Shown here: piece after piece, positions 11,496 through 24,300 of the stretch
How the letters are laid out: each line of letters opens with the position of its first letter
Numbering within the stretch: position 1 is the stretch's first letter
Source: Thelonectria olida
Lineage: Eukaryota; Ascomycota; Sordariomycetes; Hypocreales; Nectriaceae
NCBI GenBank assembly: GCA_020736575.1
Contig: JAGPYM010000007.1
Coordinates: 496,001 to 560,000, forward strand
Direction of reading: 5' to 3'
Length of the DNA stretch: 64,000 nt
Program-made: the position numbers and the translations under genes
The notes under the pieces: generated by a model
Databases searched by the model: none
Told to the model about the DNA's origin: nothing
What the model saw: the letters and a program-made list of their open reading frames with translations, nothing else

Positions 11496-13197
11496 ATGCC
11501 CCCTCGCGGAAGGGCTCCCGCCCGGGGCTCCCGGAGAGCAGGCGCAGCCGCCGGACAGAGAGCTCAGACTGAAACTGGCGAGTCCAGCGCCAGCGGTGCG
11601 ACAGCAACTACGACCAATGCTCCCCAAAGCTCCTCGGCCGTCTCGACTCGTGGCGGAGCCACTACCAGAGCAACTCGAGGGCCTACGTCTGCGCGATTCC
11701 GACCAAAGGTTGTTCGTCGAGATGAAGCAGAGCGTGATACTCTAGCGCGCCAAGAGGAAAAGAAGGCTCAGGACAGAGCTGCAGATGAGAAGCGTGCCCG
11801 AGGTCGCTCAAGATTTCGCAGCAAGAGGAGCAGAGGTGATGCAATGGGAAGCAGAGGCGGCTTTGGGCGAATTATATCCGGAGCAAGCGGCCCGTTCTCG
11901 TCAGGCCTTGGTGGTAAGGAGCATTCCTTCACACATGAGTGTATCAACAACAGTATTCTGACGGTATCTATCTCTAGGCAAATCAGGCGGTTGGGGCGGC
12001 GGTGGCGGCTGGGGTGGCGGAGGTGGTGGTGGTTTTGGCGGTGGTCAATTCCCTCGATCTTTTAAATCAGACTCTAAGCCTGGCTTTGGCTCGGCCGATG
12101 GCGCACGGTATCGCGAAGCTCGAATTAACGCCGACAAGCTCAACGTCCATACACCCGATGAAGAGTTGGATAGTGAAGACGAGGCCATGATGGCGGCCCT
12201 ACACTCGAGAGCTACGACCGTCCTACCGATGGGTATATACCGACGAGAACACAAAGACGAAGGAATTGTTGTAGCTACGACAGCCGAGCTGGAGGCAGCA
12301 GAAAATGCGAAAAACGCTACCGGCGAGGAAGAAAGTCTCTGGGTCGATGGGGATGGGTCTGCACCTCAGACACTGTCGTCAGGGTCAGAAGACGGTGGGG
12401 TTTGGAACACAGAAGAACAGAAGCCAACCGTTATCAAGAAGGAAGAGGATGACTCAATGGACCTGGACGTCGAAGCAAAGACGCCTACTGAAGATACGGA
12501 GACAGTGAAGGAAAAAACGAAGTCAGTGACACCACAGGCAAAGGCGAAGAAGGTCACCCCTCAGGATACCGAGGAAAAGATGATCCAGACAGACCTAAAC
12601 CTCCTTGCCAGCGAGCTAGGAACAGTCACCATTACAGAAGAAGGCGAAAATGGAGAAGAGAGCAAGTCGGAGGGTGTTAGCAACAAGGACGGCCGTCTAT
12701 ACCTCTTCCAATTCCCTCCCATCCTGCCTCCTCTCAAGCAGACGACTCAGCCAAAACCCGCCAACAAAGTCAAGGCAGAGCCGGAAGATTCGAACATGCT
12801 CGAATCAACACCAGCTGCTGACGCCACCCCTGTCGACCTCACTCTGGAGGAAATACTAGAAATTGGCGAGCAGGAGGATCCAGAGGACACACTCGGCTTC
12901 CTCTCGCAGCTCGCCTCGCAGGGCGGCATGGTGGGTCAGCTCAAGGTCCGCAAATCCGGGCGTGTGGAGTTGGACTGGGGTGGTCAGACGCTGGAGATGA
13001 GCCCGGCCGCGGGCATGAACTTCTTGACGACGGCCGTCATTCTCGAGGAGAATGACGAGAAGCCCAAGCCGGGCGTCATTGGCGGCGAGAGCATTGGCAT
13101 GGGCAAGATCATGGGTCGCTTCGTGCTCGCTCCGACCTGGGAGGAGGAGGAAGACTGGGAAGTGACGGAAGAGGAGCTGCGCATCGATCAAGAGTAG
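11496..13197 (+). CDS. RPC53: DNA-directed RNA polymerase III subunit RPC4 (Rpc53)
   Basis: Subunit of RNA polymerase III that forms the TFIIF-like Rpc37/Rpc53 heterodimer, acting in initiation and in terminator recognition for tRNA and 5S genes. Exons 11496-11913 and 11978-13197 give 545 residues. The N-terminal half is disordered and Arg/Ala/Ser-rich with RFRPKVVRRDEAERD. The splice joins SGLGGKSGG to a glycine/tryptophan-rich run (residues about 140-162). The conserved Pol III RPC4 domain lies at the C terminus: LFQFPPILPPLK, then LGFLSQLASQGGMVGQLKV, ELDWGGQTLEM and GKIMGRFVLAPTWEEEEDW. The 64 nt intron has donor GTAAGG and acceptor CTAG; phase 1 matches. The glycine-rich run is the unusual part. 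Confidence 0.93.
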
Positions 13198-14186
13198 GCC
13201 TGGAGGACAGAAGACGATAATGTCGACACCACAAAATCTACGGCGTTTCTACGTTACTACGGGTTACCAAAATCGGTCAGGAAAAGCTGTACAATAGACC
13301 CCCAAGGAAGAAGACTCAAAAGACACAACCAACAAGACAAAGATACCCTTGCACGAAGAGCTCCTGCTACTACGCCGCACAGAACCAACAAACTGCTACT
13401 GTATTCGTCCTTTGTGCACTCATACTCCGTAGATTCCCCCCTCCCCCAAGCTTTCGCTAGACAACCCCATGAACCAACCCCATGTCTTATTCCACACCCC
13501 CCTCCATCGTCCCGGGTCGGTATTCCGTGCCAAAGAGGTTTCACCCGCCGAGCCAGAAAGCCCCTTTGAGCGAAAAATGCATGCATGCGCGGTTCCTGCA
13601 CCAGTTTTCCCGAGTCACATCTTTCTTGGGCTGCAGTTGGTTCACTTGTTCCGCCTTGGGACTCCAGCCTCTCAACGCGAACAAGGGGAAATAGCACCGA
13701 AGAACTGTCCTAGGGCCCCTTGCTTTCCGGCCCGTTTTCCTTTCCCTTCGAAACGCGAGTTACGCAACCATTCACATGTGAAATAAGCAAAAAGACTGGG
13801 ACCGGATATAGCAGGAGCTTTGAGTGAATCATAACAGACAATAAAATTTAATTTTCGTTGCGCGCATTATCTAAATGCCGCGGCTGGTGTGGGTGTCCAG
13901 TGTTGTCCCCGGATCTATCGTGTTGGAAAGAGAAAAGCCCCTTGGCTATTCCTTGCCATCTTCCTTTTTGTGGTTGTACATAGAAAACAGTGAAAGAAAA
14001 GAAAAGGAAGCCCTGTTTGGTATCGTGTCGTCGTTGTCCCATCCCCAAATTCCCCTCACCTTTTTAAAACGCCATTCCTAGAAGCCCCTATCCGATCAAG
14101 GATACGGCATGCAAAAAGCCCCAAGAAACACAAATGATTGTGAGATATGCCGCAGAGTCTGGTTCAGTTGCGTCGTTTCATTAGTC
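13198..14186. other. Convergent intergenic region between RPC4 and the rhodopsin-domain gene
   Basis: About 1 kb between two 3' ends. I see only chance open frames and no repeat or RNA gene. Confidence 0.55.
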
Positions 14187-15729
14187 TTACTGTCTTCGGC
14201 CATCAACTAGGCCGAGCCCATAGCCTGTGTCCTGGTTCTGAGCTTCGAGATCATGTATCTGCTCTATCGATCCGTTGGGGGAGCTGTAAGTCCGTCCATG
14301 CCAACGTGGTTGTGATGTCACTTCGTGCCCCTGGATCACGTAGATTTCGCTCTTAACTGTCTGTTGACCCGGGGAGAGTGGTAGAATTGGAAGGCTCTTG
14401 TTGCGGGATGAGTATGCGGTGGCAAGAGTGCCGGGACTGATCCCAGCCTCGTCGAACTTCGGCTCGATATTCAGAAGTGAAACATCGTTGGGTCCAAAGC
14501 CAGGCATCGTGCCGTTCATAGTGCCAGACTTGGAGCGCATAGCAGCAGATCGTGCAGTTGCTGAGCGGCCGGTGCCGTATGTGTTGTCGGTAGATGTAAA
14601 GCCCTTGACTCTCCAGGCGCGAAGTAAGGGGCGGATAGTAGCCAAGCTAGAGGCCACGATGGCGGCGCCAGGTTCAACAAGAGTCCATACCATGGCATCG
14701 GTTCCAGCAACTAAAACATGACATTAGCATTTGCAACCTGTAAACTGCATCCCAAAGTACATACATAAGATATCATCCGTGTCAGTCAAGTCAGCCAGAA
14801 ACGACAATCGAATGAGGGTTGCAATGCTTGCACTAGAGTAGAAGTCAGCCTCAAGCTTTCCCATGATGGGGGATTTGGGAAGGACTTACAAGATTCCGAG
14901 GCCGAGGATGACAATCACAGTTGCCTTGGCCTGTTTTGTCATCTTCACGGTCCAGAGCATGGGGATTGGCAGGAGAGCCTGGTTTCTCTGTCAGTCTCGT
15001 GATTCACAGCAACCGTTTCATAGCACGCTTGTGATGCACGTACATAGAGCCAGTCAGAAACGATCGTCATGACACTGATAGAATATGCCGCCGCGACGAT
15101 CTGGTCCGCACTCACGCAGCTGCCGCTTGTGATTCGATAGTCCCATTGTCTAGCAACAGGATTGCACTGGAAGATATCCCAGAAGAAAATGACGCTGCTC
15201 CAGATGGTGACGATGGCCAAGCTGATCCAAATAATCCAAGTGTACACCTTCTGAACCGAAAGTCGCAAAAGGAAGACGCCGATGCTCAGCTTGATGAACA
15301 TCATGTCGAGGACATAGGTTGCTGTCGCGATCGCTTGCCACTATTCAGTAGTTAGTATCTTGCAAAAGGCACAAGCGAATATGTTGAGAATCGCCTCACC
15401 ATGAGCGCGGCAACTTTTTTATCGTCGCTCGTTATAGCATCGTTGTGTCGGCCAAGCCCTTCGTGTACGCCTATTAGGATGAACACGCACGAGAGCGTAA
15501 AAATCACCTTTTCAAATGTGAGCATGGTCCATACATGTGATAGATACTGGGAGCGTACTTGACCGATGAGCATAAGCCAGTCATCCGCTTGGTAGCCCTT
15601 CATCAAGAAGGCCCTCGTCCATGTGCGGAGGCCAACAGAAATCCAGCTTATGACCAAGAAGACAATGGCAGTTCCAACCAAAGCCAACCCATTTTCCTCC
15701 TTCAGATCGATATTTTTGTCGACAGACAT
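14187..15729 (-). CDS. Fungal rhodopsin-domain (SAT4/PTH11-type) integral membrane protein
   Basis: Seven-helix plasma membrane protein of the large filamentous-fungal family that includes PTH11-like receptors; ligand and partner are unknown. Exons on the minus strand are 15729-15559, 15507-15400, 15340-15044, 14978-14890, 14832-14765 and 14710-14187, giving 418 residues. Five introns of 51-65 nt keep the frame. Helices visible in order: ALVGTAIVFLVISWISVGLR, VIFTLSCVFILIGV, ATYVLDMMFIKLSIGVFLLR, VYTWIIWISLAIVTIWSSVI, the segment after the conserved CNPVARQWD motif, ATVIVILGLGIFASIATLI and PGAAIVASSLATIRPLL. The CNP and SDWLYALLPI motifs are typical of the family. The last 150 residues form a Ser/Thr-rich cytoplasmic tail. 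There is no CFEM domain, so it is not a classical PTH11. The first intron is in frame and stop-free. Confidence 0.92.
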
Positions 15730-18473
15730 GGCGCTCCAGCGTCATGGGTAGGTATCAAAGATCGGGCATGAGCACAGCTTCTCAAAGAGAAGAGATTGGC
15801 GAAATGAGGTCGAGAGTTGACAATTTCCAAAGGCGAGCCCAGACAAGCAGAAAGCGCGGTTCTTCAACGGGGGCGCGACAGGGCGAGGAACAAACTAGAT
15901 ATAGCTCACGTCTCAACAAGAACGAATCCGAGGAACCACCTCGCTGGCAGGGGAAGAGAGTGTATGCAGCATGCTTGAGATGGAGGGGGCGTGGGTGTGA
16001 GGGTGCTGCGCATCATGCATGGGGTGTAAGTCAATAGATGCAAGGCACCCGGAGCGTCACACAACTTCACACACCCGGCTGCCACGAGATTGTTTGGGTC
16101 TCTCATGCATCACTCTTAAGCCGTTTGACCCGTTCGAACCGTCCAAGGTAGAGTTTGCAGCCTGCAATGACGAACTAGAACTGTCATGGGAGGCGCCCCG
16201 ACGGGAATGCAGTGGTCATTCCGCGGCGACAGGCCCAGTCCCTTCACGGCCGAGTGGGCTCTCGTTACCGTTCTGGTGTTGCTCCAACCGAGGTGTCAGG
16301 GATGCTCTGACATGGGAGCTTGTCAAACACAGTCAGGCTGATGTGACTGTGGTGCAGCGAGAAGAACCAAGCAAGCTTGTCGGAGGGTGTGTGAGAACGG
16401 TTTGGTGCTGCGGGTACAATGAAAAGCTTGAGTACAATGCTCAAGTTGGAAACGCTGAGTGGGTTTGTTGTCATCATTCATCTTGAGATGATGATCTGGA
16501 TGAGGCCATTTGCTACCAAAGTGCTTGTAATGAGGCGTGGACAATAATTGTCAAGTAGGATCTAGATCAACGTTAGCCTAGCTCTTCGGTCAATCAAACC
16601 AGGAACCTAGCTAACCAAGAGGGTCGGTATCCAGATCCGTGGGTTTGTCCCAGTCCACGAACTCGAATCACGCGATGGAAGCTGAATGGCGGAGCATCTT
16701 CACCCGCAAGTGTCTGTCGCGTTGTAAAAAGCAGATCCATGATCCATGATCCCCCTTCCTCGGCCCTATGAAACAGACCTTGCTTTTTGAGACAGGCGAA
16801 AGATAGCGCAATCCCGAAGCTACGGAAAGGCATCCACCAAGTTCGGAGGGCTACCGTTTCAGTTCAGCTCCAGGTCCAGGTGTCTGTCGTCCGGCATCCC
16901 TGTCATGCAGGTCCAGGGCGAAGAAGTAAAAAGTCCCTTGGCAAAGAAGGTTTCCTCCGTCGAGCCTGTAGAAAAGGCCAAGATCTGGGGCCTTGGACTT
17001 GCTTTTAGTCGGCGTTCGTGGGGTTTGGTGACACTGCAACATAAAAAGAAACGGCGCAAATAACGGATCATACATAGCGACGCAAGCAGCAATGATGATC
17101 CGCAGGCGCAAGCGAACTTGCCATTGGCTCTTCGACAGCGGAGAATAGGGAGCAACCGTCTTGGGTGACATCCATAATTGATGGACACCCACTGGGCAAA
17201 GACGCTCCGATCGCCTACTGCAGTGGTTCATGACAACCCTGTGGCGTGTTTCTGGCTCTGGCCACTGAAGGAAGGTGGAGGGCGCGACAACAAACAGAGT
17301 CATCAAACCCGTCCCGTAGTCACGACCATGTCCGTCTGCCCTGAGCCGTCGTCTTACGGATCCGGTGAGTTTCCAGAAGAAGAAAGAACTGCAGAGCAAA
17401 CCTTGTCGAACAGGCCCTGTTCCACGTGTTGCAGTACCATGTCTACCCGCGAATTGCAGACTAGTGGTAGGGCGTGGTAGTCAAGACGGTGGGTGGCCCG
17501 ATGATTCCGCGCCGCGCTGGGATGCTGCTGCTGCTCTCGAGCATCTTCCTCCGGGTCTATTGAATGGTGGCGTCGAAGTTGTGACAAACACACGGATATG
17601 CACTTTTTCTTGCTTTGGTGAACTTGCCGATGCTGTTGGTAGCATATCCGGAGGCGATGAGCAAAAGTTCAAGGCTAAGAGGTAGTCTACCGCAAGCGTG
17701 GTGCTCAACTCGTGTTTGGCCAATCTCGGCGCCTGTCGCAAATTCGAGGGCGATGGCTTGGCTCCACGGCGGAAGTAACGAGAAGCATTGTGTTCGGCTT
17801 CCGCTGTCAAGACTGAAGAGAAATGGGGAGTATTTGCAATAGGTTAGGGAGACATTGAAGCAGGCAAATTAATTACTGCACATTCAAAGAAAGTGCGGAA
17901 GTTCGGACATGATTTGATCCGAAGCCTCCCCGTCCGAGAGGCAAGTACGAAGTGCGGCTGCATTGTCACGGAAGACGGAAGGAAGGAAGGAGGGGAAGTT
18001 GCAGTCTACACCATCATCCGCAACAATCAAGATCCGAGCCATTTCGCGATGGTTACATGCAGCTGTCCGATTGGTGAGTTGCATCCCAACTTCCGCATTT
18101 TGGGACACAGTAGTTATCCGAAGCCGCTGTGCGCATCAGCCTTAAGCCCTCGGTACACTCCCTCTTGGTAAACTAACTTGATCTTCAGGTGCTCGCGTGT
18201 GTCTTGTTTCATTTCACGACTCTTCGACTTCGCCTTATCAAAGTGAGCATCCTCATCTGGCTTCCTCCGTGGCCCCAGTCTTACCAGCCTCGCAATCATC
18301 AACCGCTCCCCCACGCTGAGCCCCATCAAACACAAAGGATCCCCCAGCCCACGATCCCTTGCTTGTTGGTCACGAACTGATAATATCATCACTCGCCTGT
18401 TCTGTGTCCACGGCCGATTCTTCTCCACAGTGGTTCTCTGCCCCAGCTAGCCTTGGGAAGAACAGACCCCACC
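15730..18473. other. 2.7 kb intergenic region before kynurenine formamidase
   Basis: Contains divergent promoters of the rhodopsin-domain gene and the kynurenine formamidase gene. Open frames here are short, overlap on both strands and match no family I know. I looked for a decayed gene around 16.8-17.8 kb and saw none. A GATA palindrome near 18378 is listed separately. Confidence 0.5.
18378..18388. promoter_or_regulatory. Palindromic GATA pair upstream of kynurenine formamidase
   Basis: TGATAATATCA is a perfect 11 bp inverted repeat carrying one HGATAR site, about 85 bp before the start codon. GATA-factor control is inferred from the motif only. Confidence 0.3.
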
Positions 18474-19451
18474 ATGTCTAAAGTGACCATCAGCTCTGGG
18501 TCACCATCTCAGGACCTTACTCCTCAGTCATCAGATCGCAGTCTCAATCACAAGACTCATCAGTATGGCGAGCACAGCCTCCAGAAAGTTGATGTGTGGG
18601 AGTTTACTCGCCGGGCAGAACGTCCTGGGAGCGTTCCCCCGTATTGGGTCATGTGCGTGAGCTGTCCTATGTCAAGCCCACGTCCCTGCAGCTGACGGAG
18701 CAGTTATATCCATGGAGGCGCCTGGCGTGATCCACGTTTGACTGCAGCCGATTTCCAACCCTCGGTAGATAGGATCTCGACCGCAGGCTCCTTGGTTGAT
18801 GAAACCGTACAAGGCTTCATTAGCATCGACTATCGCCTGTCGCCTCATCCAGAGTTCCCCCAAGACTCAGCAACCCCGAGCTCAGACCTCCGAAGTGCCC
18901 AACACCCAGACCACATCCAAGATATTCGGTCAGCATTGAAGTTTGTTCAAACCAAGTATAATGTATCTGATAACTACGTCTTGGTCGGGCATTCTGCCGG
19001 TGCAACCCTCGCATTTCAGCTTCTGATGCGAGATTCCGTCCTTGCCGGACAGCCACTCCAGGAGGTGCTGCTCCCCAAGGCCATCATTGGTATTTCTGGC
19101 ATCTACGACTTGGTGGGCATCGATGCCAGGCACGATGGTCAATACGCAGGCTTCATCTCTGCTGCATTTGGTAAAGACAAGGCCAAATGGGCAACAGCTT
19201 CCCCGGTGCAGTTCAACGGCAGTTTTGGGGAGAAGTGGGCGAATGGAGCATTGAGCATGTTAGCGTGGTCGCCTGAAGATACTCTCATCGACGAGCCTGA
19301 AATCGACAATATGACGGCTAAACTGAGGAATGATGGGATCCGTGCCGAGGTTTGTAAAACCTTGGTGGGCGATCATGACGACGTTTGGCAAAACGGCAGG
19401 CAGCTGGCTCGTTTAGTCGAGGAGACCTTGCGGTTGCTGGAGCATAATTGA
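18474..19451 (+). CDS. BNA7: Kynurenine formamidase (N-formylkynurenine hydrolase), alpha/beta hydrolase
   Basis: Hydrolyses N-formyl-L-kynurenine to kynurenine and formate, the second step from tryptophan to NAD in the cytosol. Exons 18474-18652 and 18704-19451 give 308 residues. Splicing restores the family motif VIYIHGGAWRDP (oxyanion HGGAW at residues 63-67), which neither exon has complete. The nucleophile is the Ser of GHSAGA (Ser157). The likely acid is Asp252 or Asp256 in SPEDTLID, and the base is His284 in GDHDDVW, as in the Bna7 family. The start at 18474 is the first ATG of the frame; the open frame reaches further upstream only through non-ATG codons. The intron donor is GTGCGT with a GCTGAC branch point. 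A general alpha/beta hydrolase of another specificity cannot be fully excluded, but HGGAWRDP and GDHDD favour Bna7. Confidence 0.9.
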
Positions 19452-19970
19452 GCAACGGCTGAAGTGTTAGAAGCTGAAGAGACAATGGCGGCGCTCGATT
19501 GAAATGTTGCACTATATTCCCCATTCAGGGGTAGATATCAGGCTTCGATGCCTCTGATTGGAGAAAAGGAGGAGTAAATTGAACCCAACCAACTCATACC
19601 AGAGTGTGATATGGTAAAACTCAACCCTCAAGGTACTATCTAAGAACACGGATTGAAGCTACGACTAGGATTCATACCAAAGTTAAAGGGTGAAGAAACT
19701 CGTAGTGACAACACTTGAGCTGACTTTGTTGACAGCATAAACTAATGTTCTGTGCTTGAAATGTAGAAGCCCTGCCAAATTAAATTATCATATCTGGGAT
19801 GTATTAGTTATCCATCCCCCCTTTGTGGTATTCCCTTTCCAAAACCAAACCAACTAATGGTATATCCCACTATCCCTTTTCCCATTTTCTGTCTCGCATA
19901 GATCAAACTGTCCTCCGAACCATTTTGATGTCGTGTATTTTCCGATGAGTTCAACCAAGTGTGTGTGTCC
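19452..19970. other. Convergent intergenic region between formamidase and MFS transporter
   Basis: AT-richer 3' flanks of two convergent genes. No coding signal seen. Confidence 0.6.
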
Positions 19971-21398
19971 TCACTTCTTGGCCCTCAACACCCATCCAGT
20001 CGATGCAATTCGAGACGCCGCAATGAAACAGGCGGCGAGCAACATAATCGTGCCCCCCCAGACCTGCGCCCAAATGAACTTCCCGTTGGACCTGTCAATG
20101 ATGGCACCAGCCGACGGCGCTCCAGCAAGAGAAGAAATCGCACTCAGCGTCTGGATCATGCCGAATCTGGTCCCCATCTTCTTGGGATCCTGTGTCAAGC
20201 TCGCATTCGCTCCCACAAACGTCCCCTGGCACGCGCCGTTGGCGAAGCCGAAGAAGACGCTGAACACATACAAACCCGTGCGTGTCTTGACGCCGATCCA
20301 CGAATAGATCATCATGGCTAACAAGGCCTCGCCCATGAGGAACGTGTTGATGGGCCCCATATGGTAGTCGGCGAGGTAGCCGACTAGGGGGCGCGCCGGG
20401 ATACTCATGCCATTGATGATGAGGAGGAGACTGACGGCCTCGACCGATGTAAGCCCGATGACGTTGCGGGCATAGACGTTGATCTAACAAGACCATCAGT
20501 ATACCCATTACACACACACAGATATTCAGCGAAGGGCGCGGTATTGGCTTACATAGAAGAAGCCAAAGTACAAGGCATAGAAGTTAAGAAACGCCCCAAT
20601 CGAGAAGAACAGATACGGCAGCTCGGTGAAGGCATCCCACTCCACCAACGGCCCCGACCGTCTCGGCGCCAGATACGGCCGCAACATGAGATTCGCCAGC
20701 GCCGTCATGGTCAGCGCGACAAAGCCCACGCACCTTACCGCCCACGGGAACCCGACCTGCGGAATCAGATACTGCAGCGTCGACGGGAAGATCAGGCTGC
20801 CGATGCCCGTGCCCATGGCCGCCAGCGCCAGCGCAAACGCCTTCTTCTTCTTAAAGTACGAGCTCAGCACCGACACGGCCGGCATGAAGATGACGCCCAG
20901 CCCGATTCCCGTGCACACTCCCTGCGCCAGGAACACCTGCCAGTACTGCGTGCACAGGCTCGTCATGAAGGTGCCCAGCACGGCGAGGAAGCTGCCGGCC
21001 AGCATCGTCTCGCGCGTGTAGCCGGCGTCGGCGAGGCGGCCCGCGGGCCCGCACACGGCAAACGTCAGGAAGGTCTGGCACGAGCCGATCCACGAGATCT
21101 GCGACGAGGGCAGGTTGAGCGTCTCTTCGTAGTAGAGCTGGAAGACGCCGAAGGAGGCTGGGTAGCCCCAGGCCAGGCAGTTGATGAGCAGGCTGGTCAG
21201 GACTTGCGACCAGGCGAGGAGGCCGCCGTCGGGCGGGTTAAAGTTGTCGACGTCGTCGGGAGGAGGGGGGACATTGGTGTTGGAGATTGTATTGGTTAGG
21301 ATCTGATTGTTGTTGTTGGTGTTGTTCTCGTCGTCCAAGTCTGCGCCCACCACGGCAGACGCCGCATTGGGCTTCTTCTCTACGTCTCCGGTATACAT
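19971..21398 (-). CDS. MFS transporter, monocarboxylate-transporter-like (MCH/SLC16 type)
   Basis: Twelve-helix major facilitator in the fungal monocarboxylate-porter-like group; the substrate is not predictable and could be a carboxylate, riboflavin or a small metabolite. Exons 21398-20553 and 20483-19971 on the minus strand give 452 residues. The N-terminal tail is Asn/Asp/Pro-rich and ends in the family signature NFNPPDGGLLAW (DGG before helix 1). Helix 4-6 motifs GICTGIGLGVIFMPA-like and LALAAMGTGIGSLIFP are visible, followed by SYFKKKKAFALALA, typical of MCT proteins. The splice joins FGFFY to INVYARNVIGL in helix 7; intron 20552-20484 has donor GTAAGC. Third-position GC is high, which makes long antisense frames. 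Convergent with the formamidase gene; no other transport or pathway genes are adjacent. Confidence 0.92.
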
Positions 21399-24300
21399 GA
21401 TCAGCGATAAGATATGTGAAGACAGTGACTATCGATGGAATTGGTCAAGAGTCCAAGTTCCGTGTCTGCAACGATTCAGAAGTATAACGAAGTCAATTAA
21501 TCATTAAAGAAACCGTGCACGACAGTATTCCAAACCACCCTCACCAACTAGCCCAAGAAATCCGGGGGAGAAGAAGAACTCCTATATACACCATGGCATT
21601 ATTAATCGAAGAATCGGCATGGCTTTCCCGATCCAGGCCAAGCAAGACGTGCATCTCTCTCCGTGAAAGGATTTTTCCTCCTTCCAGTCACTTCTTCTTA
21701 TTCCCAGAGCCGATATCGCGGCCGCCCACAAAAGCCCGGTTTCCCCATGGAGTCCTAAAAGAGCAGCCCAGAGAGTGCAACTTGCATCGGCCACGGCCTA
21801 TCAGGAGTCCGCATGCAACGGCGTTGAGCCTCCGCTGGGGAGCTGAAGAGTGGGTGGCATCGGATGGCGGGCTAGAGGCTCTTCACGCCCTTCCGCTGCG
21901 CCCTACGACGACATGATGCGGGTTGGGGAAGGTAAGGGAGGGATGGTTAATGGAGTGGGCGTCACGGCGTTTACGAAGCTACGGCACGTAGCAACTAGTC
22001 GTTGAAAGAGTGCTGGTTGGTAATGATGGTGGCTAGGTATCAATACAGTCGCAAGGAGAAAAGAGTCACGGGAGGGCTAAATATGGGGCCCGAACGAACT
22101 CCGGGCCGGTGCGGTGGCTGCAAACCCACTTTGCAGCTTCAGTTTCGGAAGTCGAGACCCAACGGTTCGGATCGGGAAGATAGCCGATACGCTGCCGAGT
22201 TTTCATCTCGCCTAGGCCTGCAGTTCAACATGGCTGTCAATTAATAAAATGCGTCCGACTGTTCAGTGCAATCTCAATTGAACGTTCAAAAGACGCATCA
22301 ATTTATCGTACCCATATCCGAAAATGCAGCAGTCATCACCCCTCTGCCGGCCGGTGGGGAAAGAGGAGCTCCGCATCGGCTCGCACTGCAGTGTAGGGTA
22401 AGCCCCATCCGAAGCCGACCGACCACCCGGCGCGCTCCCCAGCCCCGCTCCGATGGCCGGCAGATGGGGAGCTCGCTCCGCCCCATATCTGCGCTCTCCG
22501 CCTTCCCATCTTGGCCGGCAGTAACACCAAAGTGGGGCACCCTCAGCAAGGTTGTGGCAGAGCGAGCGAGCGGGGTGGCGCACCCACCCTTCTCCTTTGC
22601 CCCCCCCCTTTCACCGCCTTCTCAACGTGGGAACTGCTGCCCCTCATTTTCCTTCGTCTCAGAAACTGCTCAGCCATTGAGAAGCACCCAGTTTATCTAT
22701 CGCCCATTCGCCGACATGCCTGTTTGTTTATTATTGTTTTTCTGTGCGCGTGAAAGTGCTAAACCTCCGACAATGACCCCAACCAACCAAATCGCTCTGC
22801 TATCTGCTCAGCGCTGGACACCGCGTTATCGCGAACCAACCATAAAACTGGAATTAATTGCAGGAAATAAACAGCAGATGCGCACATGCACAACCGGTTC
22901 AAAAGCAAAACACAAAAACCGAGACAAGCATAACGTTCGTTTCCCCTTATGCGCCGCGCATCAAACTCTATCGCATGCAAAGACATAAACTTTCACAACG
23001 TCGCCGCATCCGATCGTCATTTTTCTTTTCTCTTGCACTCGCTTCAATTAGATATTTTTTACCCCTCCGTCCGGTGTGTTTTTCTGCCGCGGGGTAAACA
23101 AAATGACGTAAAACGAGAATAACAATCCCAACGCGTATATCCCTGCGAGCCCCGTTTTCTTTATCACGTGAGACAGTGCACATCCAGACGGAGCCAATCG
23201 GCTGCTGCGCAATCCCCGCATGGGCGGGGGCGGGAACGGCACGCTAGCGCGGAAATGGTCCTAGCGTCACTAGTGGATCGTGACACGACAGGGGTATGGA
23301 AAGCGGTCTGCGTCGCAAAAGTGTAGGTTAGCTGCATGAATGAGGTTCGTGGATGCGAAGAATGGGCAAACAAAAAGGTAGGAAGATGAAAAGAAAGCAT
23401 GCACGATGCTTCTGGGCTTCGCGGGATACTTGGGAACGGTCGGCGCATTTAAATGCATGTCGTGCGATGATTGGTGGTGGACTTCAAGATGAAATGCCGC
23501 TGGAGTCAATTTTCAAAGCTGTCGCAAGTTGTTAGCTGAGTCGAGATGTTGTCGCATCAGTAAAAAACCTGTCGCAAATGCCCGAGATACTGCTTACTTC
23601 ACATATCACCATGCAAATAGCATGCGCATCATCAACTCCCAAGATCCCATGCCGTATCTCGTCGCACAGCTGGTTCTGACAGTTCGGGTTCCTAAACGTC
23701 AGCGCATGTTCGTTTTCAATGCCAGGCACCAGGCGAATCACGTCGCAAAGTCAGCTTTGAAAAAGGGGTGAATATCGAACTACAAAGCGTTATACTGTAG
23801 AGAACCTGCAAAAGAAAAGAAATAACAAGAAAACGAAAAAGAGATGAAATCAAAAGCAAGCCGCCCTCCATATCCCCCTCACTATACCGAACTGCCAATA
23901 GACAATTTCCGTAGCATCCAGACGTCCAAACCGCCAACGTTCGCTCTTGATTTGGTTCTTCAGCTTCAGCCTTGTGTCGTGCAGATGGAAAAAACACACG
24001 CGACACCTTCCAGTTTCCCGATTCCATCCATCTAACCGCCAGGAGATTTTTCCAACCCTTCCCGCCCAATTGTGTTCTCCTCTGTCTCCGTCTTCCTTTT
24101 TGGTGTTGTTTCGTGGCGTGTGTACGTTGCGCGCAACCTCGCCTCGACCCTGTGGGACATCTTCGCATCGCAAGGCTGACATTGTCATCCGACAGACTGC
24201 GAAAGTGTCGCCACAGCCTCAAGGCCAGGAAATAACCAGCTGGAGGTAGAAAGCAAAAACGATGCTCGACTCCCCTCGTCTTCCACCCCAAACGCCGGAT

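Noticed and set aside
16085..16200. GGTTCGAAC on the minus strand resembling a tRNA B box
   Set aside because: No A box or cloverleaf could be formed around it.
16800..17850. Possible decayed gene between the rhodopsin and formamidase genes
   Set aside because: Overlapping frames on both strands but no motif or run of protein-like sequence from any known family.
20544..21299. 251-codon plus-strand frame rich in Arg and Gln
   Set aside because: Antisense shadow of the MFS transporter's first exon.
18000..21400. Possible small metabolic cluster of formamidase and MFS transporter
   Set aside because: Only two convergent genes, with no biosynthetic enzyme or regulator adjacent; the formamidase belongs to general NAD synthesis.
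22266..22988. 240-codon plus-strand open frame in the MFS/zinc-cluster gap
   Set aside because: Biased composition, non-ATG start and GC-rich promoter-like DNA; no motif or splice structure supports it.
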